From positions 1 to 64,000 of the IMG/VR virus record IMGVR_UViG_3300040801_001224: DNA of 64,000 nt, one strand, 5' to 3'. Positions 52,801 to 60,793 of the stretch are shown here, piece after piece (the stretch's first letter is position 1; the number at the start of each line of letters is the position of its first letter). Position numbers and translations under genes: made by a program. This DNA is from a virus. The notes beneath the pieces are model-generated. The model was not told the origin of the DNA. It saw only the letters and a list, made by a program, of their open reading frames with translations, and made no database searches.

Positions 52801-55579
52801 CACGGAATGCGCCTGGCTTGATATCTTCTTTTGTTAGTGGCGGGATATAGTCACCTAGGAATTTTTCATTAATTCCATTATAAATTCTTGTTTCAAATTC
52901 TAATATTAGATCGTCAATAAAATCACTACCAGTTGATGGTGTGCGTGAGCCATCGTGGCCCACGATGACATCCATTGGAGTAACAAAAGATGTGTCAGTT
53001 GTTTTCTCTGGAGTATATGTTTGGTACATCCCTAACTTAGACGGTGTGGCTGGAACAAATGCTGGCTCAACATTTTCATAAATATAAAATTCAGCCGTTT
53101 CGCCAGCCAATACACTGAAATCAAACACAAGTTGGTCGCCAGTCACAGTAAATAACTCTTGTTCTATATGATTGCCGTTAATGTAGGCATAAACTTGGTT
53201 GCTTCTATCCGTTAAATCAACATTCTTGGATAGTGTGAACGTGTCTGTATCTGCTAGGGGCGTTTCACTATCAATAGTTGGTGTGCCCCAGGCAAACATA
53301 TATGAATACTGAAATGCTTCGTCAAATTGTGTGCCGTTTGTTAGGCGTGTAATTACTTCATCAAAGTTTGAACGTGCTGTGCCAAAGCCTGCTGTTTCTA
53401 TTTCTAGTTGACGTGCTTCCTTAATGAATCTATTCTTATAGCGTGTATATTCTTGTGACGCAAATCGTATGGCAGTCACAACATCTAGCTCTTTACTTGA
53501 GCTTGATAGCATTGCTAATGGCAATGGATCACGTGTTTGTAACATATATGTGCCAAGACTGTTGTCCTGACAAGTATCACGGAAGTTATTGCTCGCACCT
53601 AATGCTTGGCCAGTGAATCCTGGTTGATTCTCAATAATACTTACAAAGTGTTTGTACATATCATTCTGTGAGTATTCAACTACTTCACTGTTGCCTGCGT
53701 TATTTTCTAATGCGTCTGGAATCTCATAATAACCACGCGATCCTAAATCTTTATTTCCATTTTTATAAGAGTAAAACTCAATAACATCATTAGCTTTGGT
53801 TGATGTGCCGATTGTTACTGATGTGCCATTTACAGAGAATGTATCCTCTAGGACACCGTTTACTCTTACAGTTAGATCATCTGGAGTTTGACTAATAACA
53901 AACGTGTCGTTGCCATCCTGTGTTACAACATAACGATCAATAACATTTTGTTCTGTCTGGCCTAACACTAGAGAACTTTCAGTGTCAGCAGTGTCAAATG
54001 ATTCCTGAGCCGCCCACGTAGTTTTTAGTTCATCATTTATTTTGTAGTAGTAGAAGCCTGGGATTTCTGTTGGGTTGTCTTCCACTGATTCCTGAGTAGT
54101 TGCTCTAACAGCTTCTAAATCATGTTCAAATACAATGTCACCCACCTGACCCAGTCCAGTGAATTCTAACGGGAAACCTAACTCAGTGTCGTCTACAATG
54201 CTGTATTCGTTTACCTTATAAGAGAATATTTCGTTGCCAACAAACGATGGAAAGCTATATGTATTTTCGTCATCCAACGCCACACCATTGCTGTCATATA
54301 AACTGTATAAAGGTGCTTGGTTAATGCTGAACTTTTGATTGGCAACTTGTAGCCAACGTCCACCTGACACGTAATCAACACCTTCGAAGTAGTAGGTGTA
54401 CCCAGCGTAATTCTCACCGCTTTCAACAATAACAATATTGTCTTCACCTAGTAATGTACTCAGTGTTAGATTAATGATACCACCGGTTGTATCTACGTCA
54501 TATATTCTACCATTAGCTTCAATTAAAATCTTGTCACCAGTCACAAGGTTTGAGTTGTCAACTGTGACATCGCCGACTATGGCGCCTTCTAGTTCAGAAA
54601 ACGTCAGGGTATCTTCCACATAATCAATATAGTCTAGGAAGTTTCTGCCAGATTTATATAGTTCAATGTTTTTCTTAAATTCTATAATTGGGCGTGACGC
54701 AACTACGTATGCGCCAATTTCTTCTTCAAGGAACGCTAGAACACCAAACACTAAATCTCTATGATACCAACGGTTAGTGCGTGACCAAGCATTGTTGTCT
54801 TGTGCGCCACGTTCAATAGTAATGTAATCAAATGGTAAACTTGTTTTAATAGCATCCCAGGGTAGCTGATCCCAGAATCCATTTTCTGTAGAAACGTTTT
54901 GCCCACTCAACTCTGCTCCACCATCCCATGGTAAGAATTCAAATTGGTCGAATGCCGTTAATGGATTTGGCAGAGGGACAAGCTCAATGCCACAACCAAC
55001 GCCTTCAAGAATATATTCTTCACCTGCGTTAGCTGGGTTATTAAATGTAACGTGTATACCTGAACTTGCTTCAATCGTTTTGCTGTCAACTGTAATTGTA
55101 TAGTTTAGTTGGCCTTCGATGTCAGCAGGCGTCACAGTAGGGTCTAACTGAATAGTAGGCAAGTCATTTGTCATCCACAAATAGTTCTGATAGTTAATGA
55201 ACTTGTCAGCATCAATTGGCGGAGCGAAACTATAAGGTGTTGTTTTAAATAAGCGGTCGTGGTTGTTAATTAAACCGTTATGTTGTTTAATGTAGTTTAG
55301 GAAGTCCTCATAGAACATCACATTAGTTTCTTCTAATGTATCCGGATCACGTGAGAACGCAATAGGCTCTAATTGATAATCCACACGATTAAACGAACCT
55401 TCACTCAGAAAATAATCATTCTGTGGATCATAACGGCCGCCTACTCGACGTCCAATCCAACCAATTTCAGTATCAGCTTGCTTCTTCTGAAATAGTTGCT
55501 CAAATGTTGCTTCAAAGAATTTCTTCTGTGTGTCAGTTTGTAATACAACCGGTAATTGGCTTATTATTGTATTCTTCAT
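46823..55579 (-). CDS. Giant baseplate-associated structural protein, gp7 position
   Basis: 2,918 residues. No catalytic motif found. Acidic, beta-rich with many short repeats; the N-terminus (MKNTIISQLPVVLQTDTQKK) and the region LLEYVNEVKPYQSKVRDYKN are recognisable phage structural styles. It directly follows gp6 in the operon, where T4-like phages carry gp7 (T4 gp7 is 1,032 residues), but the enlarged size is like marine cyanophages. Assignment as gp7 is positional. Confidence 0.72.
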   Translation of the reverse strand: MKNTIISQLPVVLQTDTQKKFFEATFEQLFQKKQADTEIGWIGRRVGGRYDPQNDYFLSEGSFNRVDYQLEPIAFSRDPDTLEETNVMFYEDFLNYIKQHNGLINNHDRLFKTTPYSFAPPIDADKFINYQNYLWMTNDLPTIQLDPTVTPADIEGQLNYTITVDSKTIEASSGIHVTFNNPANAGEEYILEGVGCGIELVPLPNPLTAFDQFEFLPWDGGAELSGQNVSTENGFWDQLPWDAIKTSLPFDYITIERGAQDNNAWSRTNRWYHRDLVFGVLAFLEEEIGAYVVASRPIIEFKKNIELYKSGRNFLDYIDYVEDTLTFSELEGAIVGDVTVDNSNLVTGDKILIEANGRIYDVDTTGGIINLTLSTLLGEDNIVIVESGENYAGYTYYFEGVDYVSGGRWLQVANQKFSINQAPLYSLYDSNGVALDDENTYSFPSFVGNEIFSYKVNEYSIVDDTELGFPLEFTGLGQVGDIVFEHDLEAVRATTQESVEDNPTEIPGFYYYKINDELKTTWAAQESFDTADTESSLVLGQTEQNVIDRYVVTQDGNDTFVISQTPDDLTVRVNGVLEDTFSVNGTSVTIGTSTKANDVIEFYSYKNGNKDLGSRGYYEIPDALENNAGNSEVVEYSQNDMYKHFVSIIENQPGFTGQALGASNNFRDTCQDNSLGTYMLQTRDPLPLAMLSSSSKELDVVTAIRFASQEYTRYKNRFIKEARQLEIETAGFGTARSNFDEVITRLTNGTQFDEAFQYSYMFAWGTPTIDSETPLADTDTFTLSKNVDLTDRSNQVYAYINGNHIEQELFTVTGDQLVFDFSVLAGETAEFYIYENVEPAFVPATPSKLGMYQTYTPEKTTDTSFVTPMDVIVGHDGSRTPSTGSDFIDDLILEFETRIYNGINEKFLGDYIPPLTKEDIKPGAFRDTQYSYGEYVSVYSQSFSKWSNNVNAQWQDNTTFDAGDWKTWNYSEHGVPGHWKGLYQYFYDTFRPHTHPWEMLGFAKKPDWWDVQYLGNYTSTNTGMWSDLEAGIIRMGSRQGVDSRFARPGMVIPVDASGDLLSPDEIDIDYVLTTNSDNSWLIGDQAPTESGWMNTEVYPFAVMEFLFLMRPAQFGYRFWDTNDNATSLAQPSQHISAETLDRRKYSSLSVHGELIDGELVYREGYQQWIADGLFFNARTIKSELGDKVRRLGVKLGHKMGGFTNPDTIETFLEGTSAESTTNGLLIPKENVETNIHTSPAIDEYTYSGVVVLAQEDGSYRVFGYDIISNNFKIIPRDQFAPKQEVRVGNDEAPFTLFDRGVAYQKGDIVKYNGVYYSAKEDLAPGSFDDDNWNRLSKLPSTGGIEVSYTKRGQQGVIQTVPYGTIFQTEQEVFDFLIGYGDYLEAVGWKFDETDNINYRLQNWLESAKEYLFWVTANWAPGQAIRLSPSSRYTKLDLARGYAGDLKIQYNGVYSILDENGFEIKAKDLVVERDDFTVNVKPLNQDQRGIYLLRVYATETEHRVTFDNKTSFADIIYDPLLGVRQNRLRFIGPRTLDWSGKREAPGYVITDDNRLIPNLDTLAESIRRFHDTESRLDRQEVEDTARHIIGFENRDYLVDLDIRQDTQYQFYQGVVRQKGTEDAINKILRSTNIVDGTDQTIEVFEEFALRLGHSGATCTTQQLDLAIDPRQIKTNPQIVQLDINPETSGFVKEVVLVNVESTYSEPPLIEIRPSINETNPITDHAQAVAILGDDGKVASIEVTHPGSGYTQEPNVYIPLVEWDPSVEPDGWSALPWDGGVDRAIAILGYEVTEDDPADDLVLIDKDDTESWLTKPTRGCDKTGLWSMIEPMAVMPTAGPLNTKDLSELTFSGDSLVSTNVTDYVNVGIARTLNDTWDIYNLVTDYGNGTMSISQLNDGNTILFAPTIENNNDFGFYVDDTAGSGQIINYGYVVVNDIVYRYERQSDSLGPLKLFDATGEEVQLTDFELTDEVKVFSSRRFTVLPAFDPGFEGDILYVEDDSTVYTATATEFTAVRRWDNQRVNTKIIKNAFVYEADTKDTLALVNIYDPVKGFIPGIAEQNIDIKSYTDPARYTNSDNESRINESLRFTKRDVGKTWLDLSSFAYYDYEQDDMRYRRERWGKQVPGSDLSVYEWVESLNPPASYDGAGTPRNTTDYTVESVFNDDAGFEVNYYYFWVRGLATRPENDKNRTLSIANIEQLMNNPKAQGYQWFSPIDTDKFVFANLEDLFENNEAVFQINYKDTDKDTNLHVEWYLMGDGNRNSPVKDIHWDKMTDSLVGFTKTISTADMPYIVNLPGAYLLGTDDDNPGETLYQLAVPNPALSVAEKYGTENRPRQSWFIDKQAARKVFTQKANDLFANMESFDATDFSNWVSTSNYWIINDEGNVEILSTLYTDYILEDLRSELREILDAMRNHVFIGDDFVKQNELMFAMINYVLSEQKDVDWVFKTTYVTLNQEAIPLEQAPTLVNDPFESLLEYVNEVKPYQSKVRDYKNAFKTLDLVEATVTEFDNKLVKMRFNRVECPELAEDELPGYECQEWINYINADDFITPSIPWDILPFDEEDWDGDAPVVYYEAAGLVPDTFEPGAPLLSLTGDQFVDSISPGTVEFDLSTETATQDIDYSVMGVYLNGEQLLNYYIYNSTVYIMAEDLLPTDVIDIYEVILPEGDFFLDPLYRAGNPQELVPMKMHEGVVLDVRTQGVTVTLPGSNIGEYPVVRGFTEVRVDGVPRTDYTFEEPEAWDQEAWDSGSEDWDNSFLAIQFDGEPDQTGSTVEIDYPEVNYRQHVNMSGLMTYERKSRCNTTLAADFAQGDIEVELTDASVMPEATVATPQVAWIGQEKITYRGIDGNTLVGVNRAERNTAEISIRPAGTDVWIGGESEMIIGGEQALWTDNFASIVYGLPNTLALSGTNIGTFLRGCP

Positions 55580-55583
55580 TTAG

Positions 55584-58500
55584 TTACCTAATTCTTAAAT
55601 TTGTATCAGTTAAGCTCTTAACAATATCAATGTTATTTACTGTCGCAGTTGACAGGAATAATTCGTTTACTTCTGCGCGGATTTGGAATAAGTTACCAAA
55701 TTCTGACTCCGCATCAGTTGGGACAATAACAACAGACGCTACAGACTTCTGTAACTGCTGGTGTATGTATGCCGCCAATTCAGTGTAATAGAATGCTTCG
55801 CCAAAGTCCCAGTTGGCAATGTTAAAGAACTCGTCAATCGCGTCTACAACACTCGACTTGATTTCATTATCACTCAATGTTGCGTTTGGAAGTTTAACAA
55901 CTTTAAAGTTGGCACGTAACTGTTCATCAGCATTATCACCAAACAACAATTTAAACTTCGCACTTTCAAATACAATCTGGTCCGAAAGCATCTTAAAGTT
56001 ATTCAAATCGCTGAACTGTACACGTAGCTCTTCTGTTGTTGGTGGCTCTGGTTGATCCGCAAGAGCTCCTGATTCCTTCTTCCAAACAAGCGTGTCATCA
56101 TAAAACGTTTGTGTTAGTATTAGCATATCCTGTATGTTTGATATGCTTGGATCAATTCTATTTTCAGCTGGCGCATAGTGTAGCCACTTGTAGAAGAATG
56201 GATCTTGCTCGCCATTGTCAGCGTAGTGATCACGTCCAATACGTGTGTAATGGTCTATGTCATCCTGGCTCGCAAAGTTGTTTTCAACACCAGGGTTAGT
56301 GTTTACGCTACCAACGATATCATAGAACGCACCGTTTTCATCAATCACAACCTTTCCTGCGATACCACCGTCTTCTTCTAAGTTGGTATATGAATTTAAT
56401 TCATCAACAAAGTCTGTAATTGTAACACCTGCTGGCAGTTCAATTAAGTCTACGTCACCAAATAGTTGGTTGCCATCAGCAGTTAATATCTCAAGTCTAA
56501 CAGCGAGTGTAACGTCAGTCGTTACTGCGTCACTCGCGTCATAGGCTGTAATGACACCAATGGCCTTTCTCGCTCCCCAAACTCTGAAATATTCATATTC
56601 ATCAAAGTCTGTAAATCTCTCAAAATAGACGATGTCAGTTTGTTGATTCACCAGTTCATCAAATGCCATCGGATTGTCTGGAACACCGTCTTCATCTGAA
56701 TCAACAGGAACAATCTTAACCTTGCGTTGATCAACATATCCATCGGCCATAATAAATGTATCGCTGATATTCCAGCGTACTGGCTCAGATAATTTTTCTG
56801 GATTTTCATATGCTATTGTGATCACGTCACCATTAGCTGGTGTAGCAGTAATGCCTACGATGCCGTTTGCTAGATTATATGTCAGTGTTCCTGCGTCAAT
56901 AGTTGGTGTTGCGTCACGTTCACGTAATGTAATGTAACCGGTCTGAGCGCCACCACCGTTGCCTGGGAAACTAAGTCCCAGTGTTTCTTCTTCCCAACGT
57001 CCTGACAATGAGTTGTAAATGTATTCTTCAACATACGTAGATTTGTTATTTAAATCTAATAATACAATCTCATCTTGTAGGGCTTTGCCCGTTTCAATAT
57101 CAAGTATTTGCTGTTCTGGCTCAAAGAAGAAACGTATTTCTTCACTTGACTCAAACACATATGCTAGACCACGTGTTGTGACATTATAGACTGGGAATAC
57201 AAGAGCTTCATTTACAGTGTAATCAGCTTCTAATAACCAACTCGCATCCTGACCACCATTTGTATCACCAGCAGTACTCAAATCAAATGCCGCGCCAAGT
57301 GCTATGTTATCATTAGCAATAACAAACCATTGGTCACCTGCGCCTGAAATATCATAGCGTAAACCAAATGGTTGTTCAGTTGCTATAGCCGCCGCAATTG
57401 AATCTGGATTATTTACTGATCCAAACTTTTCTTCGTCTGATAATTCTGTTCTAAAGAATGGAATAACTTCAACTAAATCCCAGCCAGTCTCAACTTCAGC
57501 TGATAGTGTGAAAGGACCTGTTGGTGACACGTTACTCACTATGCCGAAGTCATCCAATGTTCTAACGGTTACCCATTTCTGATTAGTTGAGTCACTTGGA
57601 TCAACAAATTTTAATTTTGCTCCCTGGCGTATAAATTTATAATCGCTTGTGGTTACCGTGATGTATCCAAGTGTGTTGCCTGGATCTACTGACGCTGGCG
57701 ATGAAAGATAACCAGTGTCGTTTTGTGATGTACCTGGCAGGGTAACCCATGTTACATCACGTTCATCGCCTGAGCCAGGTGTGTAGGAAAATTCTGAATC
57801 ACCATATATTGTCTTGTATTGCTTCAAGTATTCGTCATAAAAGAATGTACGCAACTTAACGCTCTCCAGTTGTGCCTGTAAGTCGTCTATAATTTCTTCA
57901 GTTGTGATTGTATCAGGGATATCAATGGATGTTCTTGAGTTATCCTCTTCACGGTAAATGCTGCCATCTTCTGCGAATAGAACAATATCCGAATGTTGTC
58001 CAGTTGGATCCTGGATATCAATAAAGCGACTGTGTCCTGAATGCGTTCTGTTTACTACACGAGTTTTAGCAATTTCATTACCACGTGTTAGTGGGAAAAC
58101 ATTATAGTCTTCATTGTTAACCATGCGGTCTTGCGTGTAGAATACCTGTGGTGCGTTTTCACGAATGTCGTCAGTTGTTTCGCTTAATGCTTGGTTGGAT
58201 ACAGTTGTCTCTAATGTGAACTGAATTGTAAGTAAATGCTCACGTCCTGACTTAGCAATGTAGGGCATTGATACTGTTTTAACGCCTACGTCAGCTGGAC
58301 GGAATACTGCGTTAGTATTAGCACTCGTTCTTGCCCACACCCTCATACTATCCTTTGGAACTTCACCAAAGTTACCGTCTGAATACTTAATAGTAATTGA
58401 ATCGTTAAAGCCACTAATTACTGAGTACACAGTTTTAACGTCAAGTGCGATATTGTTGTATGCTATGTTGCTACCGACCACACTTGGAACTTGGGTCCAT

Positions 58501-59414
58501 TCTTCCAACACTGATCCATTATCATTTACTTTTTGTACATAGACATCATCATTGTTGATGTTAGATGCTGGAATTTCTTCTGTTCTATTTTCTAATGGAA
58601 ATGCGTATTGGTAATCGTAATTATTTAATGTTCCTTGTTTGAAATGTAAGAAGAAACCAGTGTCAGCTGAACCTAATCCATTATTGTCATTTCTATATAA
58701 AATGTGCATCGGGTTTTCTGGATTTGGATGACGCTCAAAAAATGTTTCACCATCTGTGAAATCAGTATTGACAATATCAACTGGGTATGACTCGCCTTCA
58801 GAAGAAATCGTTACAGGGTAAGTAACTGTTGAGAATGGTGTCGTATTAACTCTATAAAGATGCGTCTTAATGCCACCAACTGTGCCTTTCTTAAATGGTT
58901 TACCAAATGTATTCGTTTCTGAAAAAGCCGCGTTCATTATTGCGATAATTTGTTCATATGAATTTGGGTTATTGGCATCGTTCCAGATAATTGTTCGTCC
59001 AGTTAGGTCAACACCTAAACTGTCAGTTAATGTTTCTGTAGTTGACACTGAATATAGTTTGAAGAGACCTTCTGCTGGTATGTTACGCTTAGGCTGATAA
59101 CTAACCATACGTGCTAAACGTATGATACTTTCACGTCTTTGTGCTGTGTCTAAAAAGTTCTCACGACTGTTAAGGTCTGTTCTGAACGCAAGTGACGTAC
59201 CTAAGTACGCAAGCAATTCAATTACCGCTATAAATTCCGAGCTTTCGATATAATCGTTAAAGTCTTCTGGGAAGTTTTCTCTGATATACTCAACTAAAGA
59301 GTCCTTAATTGTGTCAAAGTCATAGGCTTGGAAGTCTACATTTTTAAAACTCTGATAGATTTTAGTAAAGTCTTCTGCGGCAAATAAATTGGACTGTCTA
59401 ACTGACTGACTCAT
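55584..59414 (-). CDS. 6: Baseplate wedge subunit gp6
   Basis: 1,276 residues (T4 gp6 is 660). N-terminus DFDTIKDSLVEYIRENFPED, IELLAYLGTSLAFRTDLNSR, ENFLDTAQRRESIIRLARMV matches gp6/J-like baseplate wedge proteins. gp6 joins wedges around the hub into the hexagonal plate. The longer C-terminal half is likely an insertion of beta domains. Starts next to gp25 (1-bp gap) and before the giant protein. Confidence 0.88.
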   Translation of the reverse strand: MSQSVRQSNLFAAEDFTKIYQSFKNVDFQAYDFDTIKDSLVEYIRENFPEDFNDYIESSEFIAVIELLAYLGTSLAFRTDLNSRENFLDTAQRRESIIRLARMVSYQPKRNIPAEGLFKLYSVSTTETLTDSLGVDLTGRTIIWNDANNPNSYEQIIAIMNAAFSETNTFGKPFKKGTVGGIKTHLYRVNTTPFSTVTYPVTISSEGESYPVDIVNTDFTDGETFFERHPNPENPMHILYRNDNNGLGSADTGFFLHFKQGTLNNYDYQYAFPLENRTEEIPASNINNDDVYVQKVNDNGSVLEEWTQVPSVVGSNIAYNNIALDVKTVYSVISGFNDSITIKYSDGNFGEVPKDSMRVWARTSANTNAVFRPADVGVKTVSMPYIAKSGREHLLTIQFTLETTVSNQALSETTDDIRENAPQVFYTQDRMVNNEDYNVFPLTRGNEIAKTRVVNRTHSGHSRFIDIQDPTGQHSDIVLFAEDGSIYREEDNSRTSIDIPDTITTEEIIDDLQAQLESVKLRTFFYDEYLKQYKTIYGDSEFSYTPGSGDERDVTWVTLPGTSQNDTGYLSSPASVDPGNTLGYITVTTSDYKFIRQGAKLKFVDPSDSTNQKWVTVRTLDDFGIVSNVSPTGPFTLSAEVETGWDLVEVIPFFRTELSDEEKFGSVNNPDSIAAAIATEQPFGLRYDISGAGDQWFVIANDNIALGAAFDLSTAGDTNGGQDASWLLEADYTVNEALVFPVYNVTTRGLAYVFESSEEIRFFFEPEQQILDIETGKALQDEIVLLDLNNKSTYVEEYIYNSLSGRWEEETLGLSFPGNGGGAQTGYITLRERDATPTIDAGTLTYNLANGIVGITATPANGDVITIAYENPEKLSEPVRWNISDTFIMADGYVDQRKVKIVPVDSDEDGVPDNPMAFDELVNQQTDIVYFERFTDFDEYEYFRVWGARKAIGVITAYDASDAVTTDVTLAVRLEILTADGNQLFGDVDLIELPAGVTITDFVDELNSYTNLEEDGGIAGKVVIDENGAFYDIVGSVNTNPGVENNFASQDDIDHYTRIGRDHYADNGEQDPFFYKWLHYAPAENRIDPSISNIQDMLILTQTFYDDTLVWKKESGALADQPEPPTTEELRVQFSDLNNFKMLSDQIVFESAKFKLLFGDNADEQLRANFKVVKLPNATLSDNEIKSSVVDAIDEFFNIANWDFGEAFYYTELAAYIHQQLQKSVASVVIVPTDAESEFGNLFQIRAEVNELFLSTATVNNIDIVKSLTDTNLRIR

Positions 59415-59777
59415 TTATGATTCCTCTGTAAAATTTAAGTAAAGGACGTCTGATATGTCACCAGGAACGTATTGTAACTCAACTACTAGTTCAACTAAAT
59501 GTTCTTTTTCATTAACGTTCATGCCAATAAATTCTACCCTTGGATCTGCATCAAATACTTCAAGCAATTCTGACTCAATAGTTTCTAATAACCCTTGAGT
59601 TTTTGGCTCGAATATGTAAAGCGGGATGTTAGTTCCGAATGTAGGCATCATCACTCTCTCACCACGTCTCGTATGAATATGGTTTGTTAGGTCACGCTTG
59701 ACAAGTTCTAAGTCACGTAATGTAAACGGTGGCTTAATTTGATCAACTGTGTTAAAACCTTTGAATGTTGCTGACAT
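59415..59777 (-). CDS. 25: Baseplate wedge subunit gp25
   Basis: 120 residues, matching the T4 gp25 / GPW family (lysozyme-like fold without activity): PPFTLRDLELVKRDLTNHIH, RGERVMMPTFGTNIPLYIFE, LEVFDADPRVEF. It sits in the wedge core near gp6. Late promoter 59805 and AAGGAT precede it. Heads the minus-strand baseplate operon. Confidence 0.9.
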   Translation of the reverse strand: MSATFKGFNTVDQIKPPFTLRDLELVKRDLTNHIHTRRGERVMMPTFGTNIPLYIFEPKTQGLLETIESELLEVFDADPRVEFIGMNVNEKEHLVELVVELQYVPGDISDVLYLNFTEES

Positions 59778-59804
59778 CTTATTATCCTTTGTTATATATT
59801 AACT

Positions 59805-59812
59805 TATTTATC
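59805..59812 (-). promoter_or_regulatory. Late-type promoter for the baseplate operon
   Basis: Minus-strand GATAAATA, about 28 bp before the gp25 start, followed by AAGGAT as ribosome-binding site. Confidence 0.6.
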
Positions 59813-59839
59813 AACCAAATTAACCACTGTTATAATAGG

Positions 59840-59869
59840 TTGACAAGACCACATTATATCCAGTATAAT
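59840..59869 (+). promoter_or_regulatory. Sigma70-type promoter, predicted leaderless
   Basis: TTGACA (59840-59845), 18 bp with GACCAC, TATAAT (59864-59869); ATG 59876 is 7 bp past the -10 box. Confidence 0.78.
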
Positions 59870-59875
59870 AGTGTT

Positions 59876-60148
59876 ATGTTTACATATAGCGGCATTGTTG
59901 TTCCAGATCTTTATGAAATAGAAAAGCGTTTGCTGGATAATGGATTAGTTTTTCAGGAAGGAAATACCTTCCATTGCTTCTCTGAGTATCTGGATGAAGA
60001 TAGATTTGCCATGATCCTAAAAGATAAAAAGCCAGTATTGTTTGAAAACGAGTCTGCTATTATAAGAGCATTGGGCGGGCATTCGGACAGGCCAGTCTAC
60101 AGCATATCTGTAAAAAACTTTCAGATAATAGCTGAAGAAGTAGGTTGA
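59876..60148 (+). CDS. Hypothetical protein (90 aa), possible distant family A member
   Basis: MFTYSGIVVPDLYEIEKRLL, then LDEDRFAMILKDKKPVLF and NESAIIRALGG, which loosely echo the family A signature. Predicted leaderless. Early-type gene, on the plus strand, wedged inside the minus-strand baseplate block. Its stop codon is in the next -35 box. Confidence 0.66.
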   Translation: MFTYSGIVVPDLYEIEKRLLDNGLVFQEGNTFHCFSEYLDEDRFAMILKDKKPVLFENESAIIRALGGHSDRPVYSISVKNFQIIAEEVG

Positions 60149-60173
60149 CAAGACCACTTATAATTGCTATAAT
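60145..60173 (+). promoter_or_regulatory. Early promoter
   Basis: TTGACA (60145-60150), 17 bp with GACCACTT, TATAAT (60168-60173); leader AACACAAAGGGTT before ATG 60205. Confidence 0.86.
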
Positions 60174-60204
60174 ACACGTATAAATTAACACAAAGGGTTA
60201 CAAA

Positions 60205-60450
60205 ATGATTAAAGAAGTTAAGTACAACCTTTCATTTGCGAACGAGCAGTTTGCGGCAGAATTCAACGATGCGCTATTAACCGATGATCGACTCAACCAA
60301 ACACCCATTAACTTTACGGGTACTGAAATCTCTTTTACAGTTCCACGTAACCTTGTTCGTGCTTTTGAGAACGTTCGAAAGCGTGTTTACCCACTACAGT
60401 ATAAACAACAACTTGTTCCGATGACGACGGTGTCGGAATACGTTGCCTAA
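60205..60450 (+). CDS. Hypothetical protein (81 aa)
   Basis: MIKEVKYNLSFANEQFAAEF; strand-rich with helix RAFENVRKRVYPLQY. Soluble, no family recognised. First gene of a two-gene plus-strand cassette. Confidence 0.66.
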   Translation: MIKEVKYNLSFANEQFAAEFNDALLTDDRLNQTPINFTGTEISFTVPRNLVRAFENVRKRVYPLQYKQQLVPMTTVSEYVA

Positions 60451-60486
60451 TAACTACCGTCGAAAACAACATAAGGAATTAAACTT

Positions 60487-60753
60487 ATGAATCGTAAAGA
60501 GGCTGAAGCCAAATTTCGAGAACTCGTCCGTCAGGCCGAGGAGTTTAATGCCCGACCAGGTACTGACAAGCGGTTCTTCCCAATGTCAGACGTCCGTCGG
60601 GGTCGTTTAATTACTGTCGGCATGTACGACGACAAGAGCAAGAAGTACGCATTGGGCGATCTTTTAGCTCACAACATCGAACAGGTGCTTGGTGATATTG
60701 AAGATATGATCACTAACCCTGGTCCTACAAAGCGTTTTCCAAACGTAGCGTAA
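60487..60753 (+). CDS. Hypothetical protein (88 aa)
   Basis: MNRKEAEAKFRELVRQAEEF; helical basic N-terminus, then DLLAHNIEQVLGDIEDMITN. Leader AAGGAATTAAACTT. Function unknown. Followed by a terminator. Confidence 0.66.
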   Translation: MNRKEAEAKFRELVRQAEEFNARPGTDKRFFPMSDVRRGRLITVGMYDDKSKKYALGDLLAHNIEQVLGDIEDMITNPGPTKRFPNVA

Positions 60754-60771
60754 GGGTAGCGGTGATTTAGG

Positions 60772-60793
60772 AAAGGGACTTTTTAGTCCCTTT
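60772..60793. terminator. Bidirectional terminator
   Basis: AAAGGGACT (60772-60780), loop TTTT, AGTCCCTTT (60785-60793) between convergent genes. The spike gene's stop codon is inside the loop/stem. Confidence 0.88.

Noticed and set aside
46823-59414. Plus-strand ORFs opposite the giant and gp6 genes
   Set aside because: Many frames of 60-120 codons occur opposite the long minus-strand genes; none has a promoter, ribosome-binding site or recognisable domain, and they are expected by chance.
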